From NCBI GenBank assembly GCA_022562655.1, contig JADFOU010000002.1, positions 1,543-13,465 on the forward strand: 11,923 bases of DNA, written 5' to 3'. Below, in pieces: positions 9,437 to 11,923 of this stretch. The notes beneath the pieces were generated by a model. It had not been told where the DNA came from, made no database searches, and saw nothing but the letters and a program-made list of their open reading frames with translations. Numbering within the stretch: position 1 is the first letter of the stretch; each line of letters begins with the position of its first letter. A program made the position numbers and the translations under genes. This DNA is from a candidate division TA06 bacterium (lineage in GTDB: Bacteria > Hydrothermota > DG-26 > E44-bin18 > JADFOU01).

Positions 9437-11923
9437 TTTTGTGTCCAATCTCTTTGGCTTTGAAATACCGAATCTTCCTTCCCACTGAACATGGGCTCAT
9501 CTTTCCTCATCATTGAATGGGCGGCCTCGGTAAATTCCTTCTTCGAAGGCAGCCTCTTGTACTCAAGCTCAAATTTCCATGACGACCCCAGCTTGAACTC
9601 AACCGGAATTGTTAGATCGACTCCGTTGCAGGGGAGATTCCTCTCCAGAGATTTCCTCATGTAGCTCGCTATCGAGTAGGCAAACTCGGGCGGGGTCGAG
9701 ATGACCAGGGAGTCATGGACTTGTAGATTGACCTTGCAGCGAGGATCCAAGAACTTGAGGAATTCGAAGACGGGGATTAGTCCCCAGAGATTAAGGATCA
9801 TGGCGACATCGCTTTGCGGCCTGAATGCATATCCCTCCCGGAAGATCTTATCGTTTAGAAGATCATACTTAAATGAGATGTCCCATCCGAATGCGTTTGC
9901 CAGTATCCTGTTACGGAGTATCTCCATTCTTGTCTCTTTCTGCCAACCCCGTATCGGCATCCTTGCATCCAGGTACGAGTCAATTAGAGTCTGGCATTCC
10001 TTCGGAGTGTAAACGTCCCCATCCTTGAGCAGCTCATCTGAGAGAGTAAAGCCGTGCATCCCATAGTGACCGGCATGAGCTGCCTTCTTCCCAAGGTAGC
10101 GTTGCTTCTTTGTCACCTTTTCTGCTGTGATCCCGTAGATGAGGGAGGCATTGTCACGGTGGCCGTCGTACTCCCAGGGCATGGTCCTGGCCAGCTCAAT
10201 CAGCTTCTCATCCCCGGTGTAGGCATAGACTCGGCGGCTCTCAGCCTGACTCAAATCACCCTCAAGAAGGATGCAGCCCAAATCCGGTATGAAGATGTCT
10301 CTAATCTCACGATCCTGATTCTGAAGGTTGGCTCCTCCATTCATCGGATTCTTCGAAGACTTGAACCGCAGCGTATTGGTGGTCAGGCCGTAGGAGCAGC
10401 GGATCCTGCCATCCTCATCTGACCTGGTCTCCTCAAGGAACTCAGTCAGCTTCTTCTTCCTCCTGTGCTCAAGGATCAGCTCGCCGGGGATCTTCGCCTT
10501 CTTGGGATGGCGGAGGACTAGCCTCCTGATTGCAACCTCATCAGCAGTAGCCTTCCCCGTCTTCCGTGAGATGACCTTGGGAATCTTCAGCGTCTCGTAG
10601 AGGAACTTCTGAACTCGCTTCGAGGAGAGATCCTTCTTTGCATGGAGCTTCTCCCCGGCGAGGACTTCTAGCTTATCCTGAATTGTGATGCAGTCTGCGA
10701 GGTTTCGGGTGAAGCGAATGCTCCTCTTCTTACTATTGACCCCTATCCCATGAACCATAAGGCCAAGGGTCGAATCAAAAAGAGCGGTGTACTTGTCGAG
10801 ATAGAATTGCAGCTTCCCCTTCTCTTCCAATTTGCTCTTGAAGATCTCAGCGAGCTCAACCTGAACGCAGTTATCAAGGCCGCAGTATGCCCAGAGTGCT
10901 CGATCGGCCCCGCCCCACTCCTCGATGACCTTGTAATCCCTCCCCATATCCTTCCAATAGGGCTGCTTGGTGTAGATTGAGGCCATGTAAGCGAGTGAGT
11001 GGGCAGCCTTCGAGTCAAGACAGTGGTGCATACAAAGGAGATCCCATTTAAAGTTCTCTATCCTGATCCCCCGCTTCATAAGCAGCCAATAGGCGTCGTA
11101 GAATCCATTCTGAAGGACTTTCTCTGGAGGGGAGCCGCAGATGTCCTCAATGTAGGAGTAAATGAGGTCTAGGGTGGTCTCATCTCCCCAGTAGGTCAGC
11201 GTGGTGGGGATGGTAAAGCTGAAAAGAGGGTCAGAGGAGAAGCCGATGCAAAGGAGGTCGCCTGTCGCCGGATTCGTCTCGATGTCGATTGAGAACATCT
11301 CGGAGCCAGCGATCTCCTTCGAGAAATCTTGGATGTCTGAGATGGTGGGATCGATGAAGTGCTCCCTCTCCGGGAGATGGATTCCACGGAATTTTGATTC
11401 GTCAGCGATCCTCTGCCAGTCGAGAGCCCAGCGGGGTTTCATTGAGGGGTCACGGAGGATATAGGAGGGGTGGAGGGTAGGTATGACTTTAACGTCTGGG
11501 ATTGTTGCTCCCTCAGCGTTAATGAAGTCGTAGGAGAGGATACTGCCTCTAAATTTCGTGATCCCCGCCTTCCCGATAAGAGCCTTCAGCGCCGTATTCC
11601 CGGTTGGGACAATGAGCCAGGGATCCGTCAGCTCTGCGAGCCGTTCATGGAGCTTCCCTACCCAGACAGCGAGCTCTTCCTTCGGGATCGCCTCGATTTT
11701 ATTTTTAGGGGGTTGGCGGGGGCATACATTTGTAATGTAGAAATCGCTTCGCTTGAGGCCGACTTCCTCCCACTGAATCATCTGCTTAATTCCAGCAGGC
11801 CCTACAAAGGGGCGACCTTGCTGGTCTTCATGGAATCCTGGGCCTTCCCCAATGAACAGGATCTCCGGATGATCCGGGCCTTCGCCTGGAACGCTCCGTG
11901 TGCGGGTTTCACAGAGACCGCAG
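9433..11923 (-). CDS. Uracil-DNA-glycosylase-like domain fused to family A DNA polymerase (5' partial)
   Basis: The frame stays open to the right edge, 47 codons beyond the first in-window ATG (11779-11781), and those codons encode the start of a family-4-like UDG domain; the true start is outside. Numbering from the codon at 11920-11922 (829 visible residues): UDG-like domain about 1-175, with CGLC (1-4), GEGPGFHEDQQGRPFVG (25-41), YITNV, and HPSYILR (151-157). The 3'-5' exonuclease follows with DIET (Asp213, Glu215), NGFYD (Asp276) and YCGLD (Tyr346, Asp350), all intact. Polymerase: an arginine-containing TNTLRFKSS, motif A DLSQAESR (Asp556), O-helix RYLGKKAAHAGHYG (Arg608, Lys612, His616, Tyr620) and motif C VHDS (Asp737). 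It should replicate the phage genome with proofreading. A similar UDG-like fusion is known in Bacillus phage SPO1. Unusual residues: His616 in place of Phe762 of E. coli Pol I, HDS for HDE, and missing Fe-S cysteines. There is no 5'-3' exonuclease domain, as usual in phages. Confidence 0.93.
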   Translation of the reverse strand, partial: CGLCETRTRSVPGEGPDHPEILFIGEGPGFHEDQQGRPFVGPAGIKQMIQWEEVGLKRSDFYITNVCPRQPPKNKIEAIPKEELAVWVGKLHERLAELTDPWLIVPTGNTALKALIGKAGITKFRGSILSYDFINAEGATIPDVKVIPTLHPSYILRDPSMKPRWALDWQRIADESKFRGIHLPEREHFIDPTISDIQDFSKEIAGSEMFSIDIETNPATGDLLCIGFSSDPLFSFTIPTTLTYWGDETTLDLIYSYIEDICGSPPEKVLQNGFYDAYWLLMKRGIRIENFKWDLLCMHHCLDSKAAHSLAYMASIYTKQPYWKDMGRDYKVIEEWGGADRALWAYCGLDNCVQVELAEIFKSKLEEKGKLQFYLDKYTALFDSTLGLMVHGIGVNSKKRSIRFTRNLADCITIQDKLEVLAGEKLHAKKDLSSKRVQKFLYETLKIPKVISRKTGKATADEVAIRRLVLRHPKKAKIPGELILEHRRKKKLTEFLEETRSDEDGRIRCSYGLTTNTLRFKSSKNPMNGGANLQNQDREIRDIFIPDLGCILLEGDLSQAESRRVYAYTGDEKLIELARTMPWEYDGHRDNASLIYGITAEKVTKKQRYLGKKAAHAGHYGMHGFTLSDELLKDGDVYTPKECQTLIDSYLDARMPIRGWQKETRMEILRNRILANAFGWDISFKYDLLNDKIFREGYAFRPQSDVAMILNLWGLIPVFEFLKFLDPRCKVNLQVHDSLVISTPPEFAYSIASYMRKSLERNLPCNGVDLTIPVEFKLGSSWKFELEYKRLPSKKEFTEAAHSMMRKDEPMFSGKEDSVFQSQRDWTQK

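Noticed and set aside
10054..10422. 122-codon plus-strand frame within the polymerase gene
   Set aside because: It is antisense to the conserved polymerase motifs A and B, and composition does not look like a real protein.
1..11923. Search for tRNA genes, CRISPR arrays, attachment sites, insertion sequences and anti-phage or anti-defence systems
   Set aside because: No cloverleaf-like segment, regular direct repeats, terminal inverted repeats, transposase or defence-type domains were seen; the window is explained by phage structural and replication genes.

Overview
The window reads as a compact piece of a tailed-phage genome (Caudoviricetes, podovirus-like), probably from an uncultivated virus. 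No host gene, tRNA, rRNA, insertion sequence or CRISPR array is visible, and coding density is close to 100 percent. The host cannot be named from the sequence. AGA/AGG arginine codons and ATA isoleucine codons are common, and the coding strand is purine-rich in both halves.

Left arm (1-7870, plus strand) is a virion gene run: the C-terminal end of a beta-rich structural protein (possibly the tail nozzle), a GNAT-fold protein resembling T7 gp13, a small Ala/Gly-rich protein, a helical 416-residue protein, a 931-residue protein with a long Pro-rich linker, and a protein of about 820 residues with a hydrophobic segment near its C-terminus. Order and sizes parallel the T7 block gp12-gp13-gp14-gp15-gp16, whose last members are ejected into the host to build the DNA-entry channel. 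I infer an ejection-protein cassette, although only the GNAT-like protein has any family resemblance I can point to. The two largest genes overlap with a +1 frame relation, so they could be separate genes or one frameshifted gene.

Right arm (7867-11923, minus strand, transcribed toward the left arm) is a replication and nucleotide-metabolism run: a uracil-DNA-glycosylase-like domain fused to a family A DNA polymerase with 3'-5' exonuclease, running off the right edge; a MazG-type nucleotide pyrophosphohydrolase; and a DUF3987-like P-loop ATPase that may be the replicative helicase or its loader. Spacing is tight: 26 bases between polymerase and mazG, then a 20-base overlap between mazG and the ATPase.

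The two arms meet tail to tail at 7867-7870 with overlapping stop codons and no space for a terminator. The most unusual points are residue-level: His at the polymerase O-helix position that is Phe762 in E. coli Pol I, HDS instead of HDE in polymerase motif C, an incomplete Fe-S ligand set in the glycosylase domain, and a P-loop without the usual Ser/Thr after the lysine.
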